The notes under the pieces: model-generated | Told to the model about the DNA's origin: nothing | The model's database searches: none | What the model saw: the letters and a program-made list of their open reading frames with translations, nothing else | Origin: Microbispora sp. H13382 | GTDB taxonomy: Bacteria; Actinomycetota; Actinomycetes; Streptosporangiales; Streptosporangiaceae | Length of the DNA: 64,000 nt | Direction: 5' to 3' | NCBI RefSeq assembly: GCF_014161445.1 | Contig: NZ_JABBXA010000028.1 | Coordinates: forward strand, 29,303 to 93,302 | Made by a program: the position numbers and the translations under genes | Shown here: positions 40,037 through 48,711 of the stretch, one piece after another | Numbering within the stretch: the first letter of the stretch is position 1 | Layout: every line of letters begins with the position of its first letter

Positions 40037-40049
40037 GGAACGGCGTTTC
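40037..40049. promoter_or_regulatory. Single palindrome of the composite-operator type
   Basis: GGAAC-GGC-GTTTC, the 13-bp first palindrome of the composite element without the third half-site, 58 nt upstream of site 8. Confidence 0.45.
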
Positions 40050-40106
40050 ACAACCGCTTGTCGCCACTTCCCGCCCCGCCCTCCCGAAGCTAATATTCCG
40101 GACACA

Positions 40107-40131
40107 GAAACAACGTTCCCCGCTGTGGAAC
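40107..40131 (+). promoter_or_regulatory. Composite operator, site 8
   Basis: Half-sites GAAAC, GTTCC and GGAAC, spacers 3 and 7 nt. A TAATAT at 40091-40096 may be the -10; no good -35 is seen. The Dpp-type operon starts 33 nt downstream. Confidence 0.75.
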
Positions 40132-40163
40132 CGGATGTCCGTTCAACAGAAGGGGACCCGGAA

Positions 40164-41132
40164 ATGCTGCGGTACGTCGGTCGTCGGGTCGCCGGCCTCG
40201 CGCTGGTCCTGCTCATCGTCCTGACTCTCGTCTTCTTCATGCTCAGGGCCGCACCGGGCGGGCCGGTCGACGCGTATCTCGGGATGAACCCCACCCCGGA
40301 GAAGCGGGCCGAAGTGGAACACCGCTTCGGCCTCGACCAGCCGATCTGGGTGCAGTACGCCAAGTTCCTCGGCAACCTCGCCTCGGGCGACCTCGGGAAC
40401 TCGCTGTTCAGCGACCGTCCCGTGAGCGCCGTCATCGGCGAGCGCCTGCCGGTCACCCTGGAGCTCAGCCTGACCGCCTTCCTCTTCTGGGTGGCGTTGG
40501 GCCTCGTCGCGGGGGCGGTCGCGGCCCGCCGGCGCGACTCGTTCGTGGACGGATGCGTCCGGGTGATCAGCGTCGTCGCGCTGTCGGTCCCGAGTTTCTG
40601 GCTGGCGCTGGTGCTGGTCGTGGTCTTCGGCCTGTACGTCAAGGGCGTGCTGCCGTCCAGCGGCTGGACGCCCTTCAGCCAGGATCCATGGGGCAACCTG
40701 CGCGGTGTGGTGCTGCCCGCCTTCGCGCTCGGCCTCGGGTCCGGCGCGATCATCGCGAGAACGCTGCGCGCATCCATGATCGAGACGGCCCAGGCCGACT
40801 ACGTGTCCTTCGCGCGGGCGATGGGGATGTCCGAGCGGCGCGTCCTGCGCCAGATCACGCTGCGCAACGCGATCATCCCGACGGCCACAGTGATCGGGCT
40901 CATGCTCGGCGTGTTCGTGAGCGGCACCGTGCTCATCGAGAACGTGTTCAACATCCCGGGAATCGGTCAGACCGTCGTCGGCGCCTTCACCCGGCACGAC
41001 TATCCGCTGGCCATCGCCTGCACGCTGATCACCGCCTCGGTGTTCCTCGTCGCCAACCTGGTCGTCGACCTCCTCTACTTCGTGCTCAACCCCCGGATAC
41101 GCGCCGGGTTCCTGAACGGGACGGCTCGCTAG
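40164..41132 (+). CDS. Dpp/Opp-type ABC transporter permease (DppB-like)
   Basis: 322-residue permease of the peptide/nickel class with six membrane segments. Seen: RYVGRRVAGLALVLLIVLTLVFFMLRAAPGGPVD, the family N-terminus, then QPIWVQYAKFLGNLASGDLGNSLF, and the EAA-like loop TAQADYVSFARAMGMSERRVLRQITLRNAIIPT. ATG 40164 has AGGGGA upstream; an in-frame start at 40125 would lie inside the operator. First gene of a complete importer operon (permease, permease, receptor, two ATPases, nitrilase-like). Confidence 0.94.
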   Translation: MLRYVGRRVAGLALVLLIVLTLVFFMLRAAPGGPVDAYLGMNPTPEKRAEVEHRFGLDQPIWVQYAKFLGNLASGDLGNSLFSDRPVSAVIGERLPVTLELSLTAFLFWVALGLVAGAVAARRRDSFVDGCVRVISVVALSVPSFWLALVLVVVFGLYVKGVLPSSGWTPFSQDPWGNLRGVVLPAFALGLGSGAIIARTLRASMIETAQADYVSFARAMGMSERRVLRQITLRNAIIPTATVIGLMLGVFVSGTVLIENVFNIPGIGQTVVGAFTRHDYPLAIACTLITASVFLVANLVVDLLYFVLNPRIRAGFLNGTAR

Positions 41133-41134
41133 AC

Positions 41135-42022
41135 ATGGTGATGACCCGGGTTCTCCCCTCGGCCGCCGGAAGGCGCTTGCCGCGGATGTCAGCGCTCACG
41201 TGGACCGGCGTGGTGCTGCTGGTGCTGTTTCTCCTGCTGGCCGTGTTCGGCCCGCTGCTCGCCGGCGATCCCGACGCCCAGACCGGGCAGACCCTCGCCG
41301 CACCCGGCATGGAGCATCTGTTCGGCACCGACCATCTCCAGAGGGACCTGTTCGCCCGCGCCGCTGAGGGCGCCCAGGTGTCGCTCCTGGTGGCGGTGGC
41401 CGCGGTGGCGTTCGGGCTGGTCGTCGCGGTGCCGGCCGGACTGGTCGCGGGCTACTTCGGCGGGCGCTGGCCCGACGACCTGATCATGCGGGTCCTGGAG
41501 GCCCTCCAGGCCCTGCCGCTGTTCGTCTTCGCCCTGTTCGTCATCGGGATCACCGGAACCGGCGACTCCCAGCTGGGCCCGCTGCCGCTCACCTCGACGA
41601 CCAAGGTCGTCCTCCTCCTCGGCGTCGGTTTCATCCCGTACTTCGCCCGGGTGACCCGGTCGGCCGCGCTCGTGGAGGTGCAGGAGGACTACGTCGACGC
41701 GCTGCGGGTGATCGGAGTGCCGCGGTGGCGCGTCATCGCCGGTGAGGTGCTCGTGAACGTGCTTCCACCGGTCCTGGTCCAGGCGTTCCTGTGGCTCGGT
41801 GTGGCGATCTTCGCGGAGAGCGCCCTCAGCTTCCTGGGCCTGGGAATCCAGCCTCCCCGGCCCAGCCTGGGCAACATCCTCGGCGACGCGACCGGCTACA
41901 TGTTGCTCGGGGCGTGGTGGTACTCGATCATCCCGGGCCTGGTCATCCTCGTCGCCACGGTCGGCTTCAACCTCGTCGGCGACGGCCTCGGCGACGCCCT
42001 CGACGCGCACGGACATCGCTGA
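41135..42022 (+). CDS. Dpp/Opp-type ABC transporter permease (DppC-like)
   Basis: 295-residue second permease. Seen: an N-terminal hydrophobic segment, EHLFGTDHLQRDLFARAAEGAQVSL (DppC hallmark), the loop VEVQEDYVDALRVIGVPRWRVIAGEVLVNVLPP, AESALSFLGLGIQPPRPSLGNIL and LVILVATVGFNLVGDGLGDALDA. Starts 2 nt after the DppB-like stop; ATG 41141 is an alternative. Pairs with the preceding permease to form the pore. Confidence 0.94.
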   Translation: MVMTRVLPSAAGRRLPRMSALTWTGVVLLVLFLLLAVFGPLLAGDPDAQTGQTLAAPGMEHLFGTDHLQRDLFARAAEGAQVSLLVAVAAVAFGLVVAVPAGLVAGYFGGRWPDDLIMRVLEALQALPLFVFALFVIGITGTGDSQLGPLPLTSTTKVVLLLGVGFIPYFARVTRSAALVEVQEDYVDALRVIGVPRWRVIAGEVLVNVLPPVLVQAFLWLGVAIFAESALSFLGLGIQPPRPSLGNILGDATGYMLLGAWWYSIIPGLVILVATVGFNLVGDGLGDALDAHGHR

Positions 42023-42062
42023 CCCGCGCGCACATACACCCCCCCACTTCTGAGGAAGAGTC

Positions 42063-43652
42063 ATGACTGACGAACACCCCATCCGCGCGCTCAGCAGGCG
42101 CCGCTTCCTGACGGCCGCCGGCGTGCTCACGGCCGGCGCGCTCACGCTCGCCGCCTGCGGCGGAACGGACGACGCGGGCGCGGGCAAGACCGCGACGGAC
42201 GGCGCCGGCGGCGCGGCCAAGGCGGCGGGCACGCTCACGTTCGGCGTCGGATCCATCTCCGACTACCTCAACCCGCTCAGCACCACCTCCAGCCGGGTGC
42301 ACTGGATCACCGACCCCGTCGTCGAGTCGCTCTACACCTACGACCCGTCGCTCGCGTCGGTCCCGCTGCTCGCGGACGGCGAACCCGAGATCTCGTCCGA
42401 CGGGCTGACCTGGACGATCAAGCTGAAGCAGGGGGTGACCTTCCACAACGGCGATCCGTTCACCGCCGCCCACGTGGTGGAGACGCTGACCTTCGTCACC
42501 GATCCCAAGAGCACGAGCGACTGGACGGCCTACTTCGTCGGTTACGTCAAGAAGGTCACCGCCCCGGACGAGCACACCGTGAAGATCACGCTGACGACGC
42601 CGTTCGGCGTGCTCCGCTCCCATCTCACGAACCTGCCCATCGTGCACAAGGACTACGTGCGCAAGACCGACACGACCATGGGGACCGGTCCGTTCAAGAT
42701 GGACAAGGTGACCCAGGGGCAGCAGGTGACGCTGACCGCCAACGACGCCTACCACGGCAGCAAACCGGAGCTGCGCGGCGTCGTGTTCCAGGCGGTCCCC
42801 GATCCCGCCACCCGGCTGGTCAACCTGCGCGAAGGCAAGATCCAGATTATGACCGGGGTCTCGCCGGAGAGTGTCGGGCTGCTCAAGCAGGACGACGAGA
42901 TCCGGGTCCACCAGGTGGCCGCCCCCACCGACATCGTGACCTACTTCAACGCCGCCAAGGCTCCCTTCGACAACGTGAAGGTACGGCAGGCACTCGGCCA
43001 CGCGATGGACCGCAAGGGCGTGCGGGACGTCGTCTACGCGGGGACCGCCACGATCGCCCAGGGCCCGATCGGCCCCGCCACCGAGGGCCACGACCCCTCG
43101 TTGCAGATCTACGCTGAGGCGCCCGATCCCGCGAAGGCCAAGGCGCTGCTGGCCGAAGCCGGGGTCTCCTCCCTCGACTTCACCCTGATGATCACCAGCG
43201 ACCCGGTGATGAAGAACATCGGGCAGGTGCTCGTGGAGGGGTGGAAGCAGGCCGGTATCACCTGCACCCTCGAGGTCCTCGACATCGGGCCCTGGGTGAA
43301 GAAGTGGGCGAGCGGCGAGTACCAGATGGCGATGACCGGGTTCGAGAGCGGCTTCGGCTCCGGCCGCACCGCGTTCACCCTGCTCGGGCAGATGAGCTCG
43401 CGCAATCCGCTGAACTTCGGATACAAGAACGACGAGGTGGACAAGCTGCTCGGCGAGGCGTGGGCCGCCACCGACGAGGCCGCCCGAGTGGAGGCCTGCA
43501 AGAAGATCGACAAGCTTCTGGCGGACGACGCGATCCTGCTGCCGCCGGTCTACCCTCAGATGATCGTGGCCCAGCGTACCGACCTCTCCGACATCGACGA
43601 GAAGCTCATGAGCGTCAGCCGCGTCCCGCTTCCCCCGCTGAGTTTCGCCTGA
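42063..43652 (+). CDS. Dpp/Opp-type substrate-binding lipoprotein (SBP family 5)
   Basis: 529-residue solute receptor. The N-terminus has both a twin-arginine motif (RRRFLTAAG) and a lipobox (LAAC), so it is exported by Tat and lipid-anchored. Seen: VGSISDYLNPLSTTSS, EPEISSDGLTWTIKLKQGVTFHNGDPFTAAHVVETL (family hallmark), and the C-terminal AGITCTLEVLDIGPWVKKWASGEYQMAMTG. Start ATG with GAGGAAGAG. Ligands of this family are peptides, nickel chelates, sugars or opine-like compounds; nothing in the sequence decides which. The stop is fused to the next ATG (TGATG). Confidence 0.94.
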   Translation: MTDEHPIRALSRRRFLTAAGVLTAGALTLAACGGTDDAGAGKTATDGAGGAAKAAGTLTFGVGSISDYLNPLSTTSSRVHWITDPVVESLYTYDPSLASVPLLADGEPEISSDGLTWTIKLKQGVTFHNGDPFTAAHVVETLTFVTDPKSTSDWTAYFVGYVKKVTAPDEHTVKITLTTPFGVLRSHLTNLPIVHKDYVRKTDTTMGTGPFKMDKVTQGQQVTLTANDAYHGSKPELRGVVFQAVPDPATRLVNLREGKIQIMTGVSPESVGLLKQDDEIRVHQVAAPTDIVTYFNAAKAPFDNVKVRQALGHAMDRKGVRDVVYAGTATIAQGPIGPATEGHDPSLQIYAEAPDPAKAKALLAEAGVSSLDFTLMITSDPVMKNIGQVLVEGWKQAGITCTLEVLDIGPWVKKWASGEYQMAMTGFESGFGSGRTAFTLLGQMSSRNPLNFGYKNDEVDKLLGEAWAATDEAARVEACKKIDKLLADDAILLPPVYPQMIVAQRTDLSDIDEKLMSVSRVPLPPLSFA

Positions 43653-44632
43653 TGGCTGCCATGACGGCCGCGCAGTCCCCGGCCGGGCAGCTGCTGTCCG
43701 TACGGGACCTCGCGGTGGTGTTCCGCACCCGAACGGGCGAGGTCCCGGCCGTACGCGAGGTCTCCTTCGACCTGGCCAGAGGAGAGATCTTCGGCCTGGT
43801 CGGGGAGTCCGGCTCCGGCAAGAGCACGGTGCTCACCGCGCTCACGCGTATGCTCGCGCGCAACGCGCGGATCACCTCGGGGCGGATCGGCTTCGACGGC
43901 GCCGACCTGCTGGCCCTGCGGGAGCCGGCGATGCGGCGGTTACGCGGCGACCGCATCGGCCTGATCCCGCAGCGGCCGATGACCTCGCTGTCACCGGCCA
44001 CCAGCATCGGGCGCCAGCTGCGCTGGCACCTGGACGGGCTCGACGACGCCGGGCGGCTCAAGGAGCTGCTCGGCGGGGTCGGGCTGGACGCCCTCCTCGA
44101 CCGGCTGGACGGCTATCCGTTCGAGTTCTCCGGCGGCCAGCTCCAGCGCCTGCTCATCGCCGTCGCCGCGCTCGGCAAGCAGCCGGACCTGCTGCTGGCC
44201 GACGAACCGACGACGACGCTCGACGCCACCGTCCAGGCGCAGGTGCTGCGGCTGCTGCTGGAGTTGCGCGACCGGGTCGGGTCGGCGATGGTGTTCGTCA
44301 CCCATGACCTCGGTGTGATCTCCCAGATCAGCGACCGGATCGGGGTCATGTACGCGGGCCGGCTCGTCGAGGTCGCCCCGGCCCGGGAGCTGTTCGCCGC
44401 CCCCCGGCACCCGTACACGCGGGCGCTGCTGGAGGCGATCCCCGTCCGGCACCGGCGGGGTGAGCCGCTGCGTACCATCCCGGGCACGGTCACCGGTGCG
44501 AACCGCCTGAGCGGCTGCCCCTTCGCCCCGCGCTGCCCCATCGCCCTGGACCTGTGCCGCGAGGAGAACCCGGCGCCACGTGAGACGGGGCTCTCACTGG
44601 TGCGCTGCCACCGGGCGGGAGAGGATCTGTGA
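43652..44632 (+). CDS. Dpp/Opp-type ABC transporter ATPase (DppD-like)
   Basis: 326-residue ATPase. Walker A GESGSGKS near residue 50, LIPQRPMTSLSPATSIGRQL Q-loop, signature FSGGQLQRLLIAVA, Walker B LLLADEPTTTLD, switch VTHDLGVIS and the C-terminal Opp/Dpp extension CPFAPRCPIALDLC, whose cysteines bind an iron-sulfur cluster in some members. ATG 43652 shares one base with the receptor stop; ATG 43661 is possible. GTGA overlap with the next ATPase. Confidence 0.94.
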   Translation: MAAMTAAQSPAGQLLSVRDLAVVFRTRTGEVPAVREVSFDLARGEIFGLVGESGSGKSTVLTALTRMLARNARITSGRIGFDGADLLALREPAMRRLRGDRIGLIPQRPMTSLSPATSIGRQLRWHLDGLDDAGRLKELLGGVGLDALLDRLDGYPFEFSGGQLQRLLIAVAALGKQPDLLLADEPTTTLDATVQAQVLRLLLELRDRVGSAMVFVTHDLGVISQISDRIGVMYAGRLVEVAPARELFAAPRHPYTRALLEAIPVRHRRGEPLRTIPGTVTGANRLSGCPFAPRCPIALDLCREENPAPRETGLSLVRCHRAGEDL

Positions 44633-45597
44633 GCGTCATCAGCGCCGAGCGGCTCGTCAAGCACTACCGCATCCGGTCGGGTGGCCGGCGCCCCGACCGG
44701 GTGGTGCACGCCGTCGACGACGTCTCGTTCGAGCTGGCGGAGGGCAGCACGCTCGCGATCGTCGGTGAGTCCGGCTGCGGCAAGTCCACGATCGCCCGGA
44801 TGCTCGTCCGGCTGACCGAGCCGACGGCCGGCCGGATCCTCGTCCAGGGCCGGGACACGGTGGACCGGCGCGCGGTGCAGTTCGTCTCGCAGAACCCCTG
44901 GTCGGCGCTGAACCGGCGCAAGAGCATCCGGCACGCACTGGAGCAGCCGCTCGCGGTGCACGGGCTGCACCCCGGCCGGGCGGCGCGGGCCGCCCGGGTC
45001 CGTGAGCTGCTGGACCTGGTCGGCCTCACGGAGGAGTACCTCGATCGCCGACCCGGTGGCGTGAGCGGCGGCGAGCTGCAACGGGTGACCGTCGCCCGGG
45101 CCTTGGCCGTCGAGCCGCGGGTGCTCGTGCTGGACGAACCCACCGCCAGCCTCGACGTCAGCGTCAAGGCACTGCTGGTGAACCTGCTCGCCGACCTGCG
45201 GCGACGGCTCGGTCTCAGCTACGTGCTCATCACCCACGAGATCGACATCGCACGGCATCTGGCCGACCGGGTCGCGGTCATGTACCTGGGCCGGATCGTC
45301 GAGACGGGTGACGCCGAGCAGGTGTTCACCGACCCCCGCCACCCGTACACCCGGGCACTGCTGGCCGCCGTGCCCGGCATCGGATCCCGGGAACCGGCGC
45401 CCCTGCTGCGAGGCGAGGTGCCGTCCGCCGTGTCCCCGCCGCCCGGCTGCCGGTTCCACACCCGGTGCCCGATGGCCGTCGACGCCTGCGCGCGTACCGA
45501 GGCGGCACTCGAGCCCGGCCCGGACGGCCGCCGGGTGGCCTGCCTCCGGCTGGACGACCTCACCGCGCCCCCGCCCTTCCTGAACGACCCCTCCTGA
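44629..45597 (+). CDS. Dpp/Opp-type ABC transporter ATPase (DppF-like)
   Basis: 322-residue partner ATPase. Walker A GESGCGKS, VSQNPWSALNRRKSIRHALEQPL Q-loop, signature VSGGELQRVTVARALA, Walker B VLVLDEPTASLD, ITHEIDIARHLADRVAVMYLGRIVE and the C-terminal CRFHTRCPMAVDAC extension. Together with the DppD-like subunit it completes the importer. Ends 15 nt before the TTG start of the nitrilase-like gene. Confidence 0.94.
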   Translation: MSVISAERLVKHYRIRSGGRRPDRVVHAVDDVSFELAEGSTLAIVGESGCGKSTIARMLVRLTEPTAGRILVQGRDTVDRRAVQFVSQNPWSALNRRKSIRHALEQPLAVHGLHPGRAARAARVRELLDLVGLTEEYLDRRPGGVSGGELQRVTVARALAVEPRVLVLDEPTASLDVSVKALLVNLLADLRRRLGLSYVLITHEIDIARHLADRVAVMYLGRIVETGDAEQVFTDPRHPYTRALLAAVPGIGSREPAPLLRGEVPSAVSPPPGCRFHTRCPMAVDACARTEAALEPGPDGRRVACLRLDDLTAPPPFLNDPS

Positions 45598-45612
45598 ACG
45601 GAGACGAATCCA

Positions 45613-46650
45613 TTGAGCACCCACGACACGGCACTCACCCAGGACACCGACGGCGGGTACCCCACCGTCCCGCTGGCCAAGGAGGTATGGACGCTCGGTG
45701 TCGTCCAGTCCCGGGTGAACGCGGCGCCCGACCGGGCGGGCATGAAGGCCAACCTCGACCACATGCTGCACCTGATAGACAACTCGTTCCGGGTGGGATT
45801 CGGCGCGGCTCCGGATCTGCTCTTCTTCCACGAGTTTCCGATCAGCGGCTGGGACCGGTGGGACAAGGCCGAGACCGAGCGGCGCTGCATCGAGATCCCG
45901 GGTGAGGAGACCGAACTGATCGCCGCCAAGGCCCGGCAGTACCGCTGCCACATCGCCTTCGGCGCCTACGTCCGGGACCCGGACTGGCCGGGGCACGTCC
46001 TCAGCATCACCACGTTGATCGGCCCGGACGGTGAGATCGTGGCCAAGCACTGGAAGTCGCGCAACGTCAAGGGCGTCTTCAGCGGCTTCGAGTTGTTCAC
46101 CACCACGGTGTACGACGTCCTGGACGAGTACATCGACAAGTACGGTCAGGACGAGGTGGTTCCGGTGGCCCGTACGCCGCTGGGGAACATCTCCATGTCG
46201 TCCACTCAGCTGGAGCCGGAGTTGTTCAGGACCGCGGCGATCAAGGGCGCCGAGGTCTTCCTCCGTACCGCGACGGGTGGCTTCAGCGAGATCGACGTTC
46301 GAGCCACCGCCCTGCACAACCGGGCGTACTGTGCGATCGTCAACAACTCGGTGCTTGCGGCGGAGACCAATTACTTCGAGGACACCGGGGCCGGCGGCTC
46401 GGCCATCTACGGCCCGGATGGCGAGGCCATAGCGTCGGCCGACAGCAAGTTCGAGAAGCTGGTCCTCGGCCAGATCCCGATCGGAGCGTTCCGGGCGCGG
46501 CACCGCCAGCCGGACATCCACTGGGATCTGTACCGGCCGGTCTTCGACCGCTACCAGAGCCGGTTCGAGCCGAACCTCTACACGCCGTATCAGCCGATCA
46601 GTTTGGAGGACGCAGGAGGCTATCTGCAGGGTAAGTCCCGCTGGCGTTGA
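45613..46650 (+). CDS. Nitrilase-superfamily protein with Ser in place of catalytic Cys
   Basis: 345 residues, carbon-nitrogen hydrolase fold. Of the Glu-Lys-Cys triad, Glu is seen in LLFFHEFPISGW and Lys in KHWKSRNVKGVF. At the position of the nucleophile (normally CYD.RFPE) the sequence reads GNISMSSTQLEPELFR, with Ser196-Ser197 and no Cys. The conserved PELFR helix and the AIKGAEVFLRTATGG strand are otherwise intact. Either the enzyme uses another chemistry or it is inactive or regulatory. TTG start at 45613 with a GGAGA element; last gene of the importer operon, so linked to the imported, probably amide- or nitrile-containing compound. Confidence 0.82.
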   Translation: MSTHDTALTQDTDGGYPTVPLAKEVWTLGVVQSRVNAAPDRAGMKANLDHMLHLIDNSFRVGFGAAPDLLFFHEFPISGWDRWDKAETERRCIEIPGEETELIAAKARQYRCHIAFGAYVRDPDWPGHVLSITTLIGPDGEIVAKHWKSRNVKGVFSGFELFTTTVYDVLDEYIDKYGQDEVVPVARTPLGNISMSSTQLEPELFRTAAIKGAEVFLRTATGGFSEIDVRATALHNRAYCAIVNNSVLAAETNYFEDTGAGGSAIYGPDGEAIASADSKFEKLVLGQIPIGAFRARHRQPDIHWDLYRPVFDRYQSRFEPNLYTPYQPISLEDAGGYLQGKSRWR

Positions 46651-46703
46651 GCCTTGGGTATATCTGAAGCCTTTTGGGCAGCGGAAACTCCTGCTCTCAC
46701 CTC

Positions 46704-46747
46704 CTGGGGGTCAGGGGGGTCGTGGGGTTCAAATCCCGCCGTCCCGA
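46704..46747 (+). other. 3' fragment of a tRNA-Pro-like gene, putative attachment-site scar
   Basis: The stretch runs from an anticodon-loop-like CTGGGGG, through a variable region GGGGTCG, a T-arm around GGTTCAAATCCC and an acceptor 3' strand CGTCCCG plus discriminator A. The C1-G72 type end is typical of bacterial tRNA-Pro. The required 5' acceptor strand (CGGGACG) and D-arm are absent from the preceding 100 nt, and the T-stem has one extra G. Such 3' tRNA pieces are left at the far end of elements integrated in tRNA genes. The orientation places the inserted DNA to the left. Confidence 0.6.
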
Positions 46748-46767
46748 CACTGTTCTAGCAGGTCGGA

Positions 46768-46799
46768 GCCGTGATCACGAGAGAGTGATCACGGCTTTT
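46768..46799 (+). terminator. Rho-independent terminator behind the tRNA fragment
   Basis: Perfect 11-bp stem GCCGTGATCAC/GTGATCACGGC, 6-nt loop, then TTTT and further T-rich sequence. Its place 20 nt after the tRNA-like 3' end fits the original tRNA terminator. Confidence 0.85.
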
Positions 46800-47392
46800 C
46801 TGTTTCTCGTTTGTTGCTCGGACGAGCCGTCAGCTGCCGACACCCCGCTGTCTCCCGTTGCCGCAGGCTGCCGTCCATTCCGGGGCCTTGAAACCAAATG
46901 AGCTCGCCGAATGTTCAAACCGGCCGGCCGCAACGATCGAGATAGTGATCTACACTGTAAAGAAAAACTCCATGAAAGCACCATCTCGGGAGCAGGTGCC
47001 ACAGCCTTGTGCTCAACGGATATGACTAGCTGCGGGGGTCAAGCGACGAGCGGGAAAGGCGCTTTAGCCCAGAGATCCAGTGCCTGGGCCGCCTCGATGA
47101 AGGCGATCAGCACCTCGGTGTCGGTGTCGTCCGGGTCTCCGGCAACGTAGCCGCGGGAGATCCTGCCGCTGATGCCGCACATCGCCGGTACGACAACGCC
47201 GACCGCACTCACCATCCGCGGCGGCCCGTCCTGCCGGGCCCGCGTCACGAGCAACCGTCAGACCGCGTCGCGGGCGGCGTTCGAGCAGGAGGGGTGGATC
47301 AGGAAACACCGCTTTGAACTGGGTGAGCCTTTGGCGGCTCACGATTTCGAGGAACTCTTCGTAGTCCACGTCCGGGCTCCTCGCTCGACACA
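46800..47392. other. Non-coding/debris region
   Basis: No intact gene seen. The first ~240 nt have lower GC than the rest of the window. On the minus strand, 47039-47254 could encode a 71-residue C-terminal-looking piece ending DTDTEVLIAFIEAAQALDLW, which I do not recognise. At about 47340-47375 (minus) lies a fragment reading VDYEEFLEIVSRQ, the usual N-terminus of DUF2267 proteins, facing away from the plus-strand DUF2267 remnant that starts at 47396. Confidence 0.4.
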
Positions 47393-47395
47393 CGC

Positions 47396-47954
47396 GTGGC
47401 CGAGCGGGAGCAGGTGGACGTCGAGGAGGCCGAACGGCACGCGCGAGCCGTCTTCTGGGCGCTGGCCGGTGCCCTGGACGCCAAGGAGGTGGCCGACCTG
47501 TCGGCGGACCTGCCGGAGGAATTCGACTCCCTGGTGGCCGAGGCCCAGCGGCGGCACGTGGAGGTCATGCGGTCCTCGGAGATCCTCAGCAGGGTCGCCA
47601 GTCGGACCGGTCTCGACGCCGAGGGTGCCGAACGCGCCACCGCGGCCGTGCTGGAGACGCTCGCGGGGCGCATCGCCGCAGGCGAGGTCAGGGACCTCAT
47701 CCCGCGAACTGCCGGTCCGGCTGCACCCACCACTGAGGCGGGGCATCGCCGGTCGCTTCGGTACGGCCACACGGATGGGGCTGGAAGAGTTTCTGCGCCG
47801 GGTGGCTGAACGAGAGGGCGTGTCCCTTGACCAGGCGCGGGAACATGCCGCCGCCGTGTTCGCCACGTTGCGCGAGGCCATTACGGACAAGGAGTTCTTC
47901 GACATCACCGTCCAGTTGCCGGACGAGTACTGGGCCCTGCTTCCCCGTCCGTGA
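47396..47954 (+). pseudogene. DUF2267-domain gene, N-terminally truncated and frameshifted
   Basis: DUF2267 proteins are small helical repeats found in stress and dormancy loci of actinomycetes. Three repeat units can be read: RVAEREQVDVEEAERHARAVFWAL with DLPEEFDSLV; ILSRVASRTGLDAEGAERATAAVLETL; and, in another frame, FLRRVAEREGVSLDQAREHAAAVFATL with QLPDEYWALLPRP. The frame changes at the CCC of 47701-47703. Removing one C restores DLIRELPVRLHPPLRRGIA, so a one-base insertion broke the gene (or the base is a sequencing error). The usual N-terminal unit is missing in front and its start is found on the opposite strand nearby. Probably not functional. Confidence 0.7.
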
Positions 47955-48170
47955 GCGGGCGACGGGCGGGCTCGCCGCTCCAGGTGCTCCATGAACTCCG
48001 GCAGGTCCTCGAAACCGCGTCACAGTAGCAGGTCACCTCTTCCCGCGGAGGCCCTGACACGTCACAGACCCGGCCAGGCGGTCCCGCGTCCGGTCACGGC
48101 GGTCGTCTCAGACCGTCGTGACCGCGGTTCCGCCCTCCGTGCGCATGGAGTCCGGCCCAGGTGAGAAGGT

Positions 48171-48711
48171 GTGGACAGCCGCCTCCGGCACCGCTCGGGC
48201 TGCAGGCTGCCAGAGGTCTCCGTGGACCTGCGAAACGTTTCGGAACGGGCACGGCAGGCATTGCACATCGCGATGGTCGCCCCGCCGTGGTACGACATCC
48301 CGCCTAAGGGGTACGGCGGCATCGAGTCGATGACGGCGGATCTCGTCCGCGGACTGCTCGTCCGCGGGCACCGGGTGACCGTGATCGGCGCGGGCGACGG
48401 AGTCGATCGGCGCACCTACAACGAGCCGCCGTCGGCGAGGATCCGGAAGTCGTGCACGCTGCCAGGGCGGAGCACCTCGCAGCGGGCGAGCGCACCCGAC
48501 CTCAATTGGGTCGCGCAGGTGCACAATGCCGTGGATTTCGCCACGTTCCCGTTCTGTGCGCGCAAGGAGGGCCTACGCGCTGCAACGCTTCGACGTTCCG
48601 GTGATGACCGAGGCCTACGAACGCTTGTACCAGCAGGTCTTCGCGCGGATACATGACCCGGGCCGTCCGGCGGGACGGGAAGGGGGAAATTCGGGGAGCC
48701 ACAACGCCTGA
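48171..48711 (+). pseudogene. Glycosyltransferase family 4 remnant with internal deletion
   Basis: The first reading frame gives the GT-B N-terminus: HIAMVAPPWYDIPPKGYGGIESMTADLVRGLLVRGHRVTVIGAGD. About 75 residues later, VHNAVDFATFPFCARKEG matches the inter-domain region of family 4 enzymes. It then jumps, in another frame, to ALQRFDVPVMTEAYERLYQQVFARI, the normal C-terminal helix. The nucleotide-sugar-binding domain is gone. A deletion junction is likely around 48565-48580. A full enzyme has about 350-400 residues, so this is decayed. The 5' end of the remnant is uncertain. It lies between DUF2267 debris and the stress operon. Confidence 0.72.

Noticed and set aside
46640..46750. A complete tRNA-Pro gene
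   Set aside because: No CGGGACG acceptor 5' strand or D-arm exists upstream, the anticodon stem does not pair and the T-stem has an extra G; only a 3' fragment is supported.
46674..47150. Small plus-strand ORFs around the tRNA fragment
   Set aside because: They read through the tRNA piece and terminator, lack ribosome-binding sites and resemble no family.
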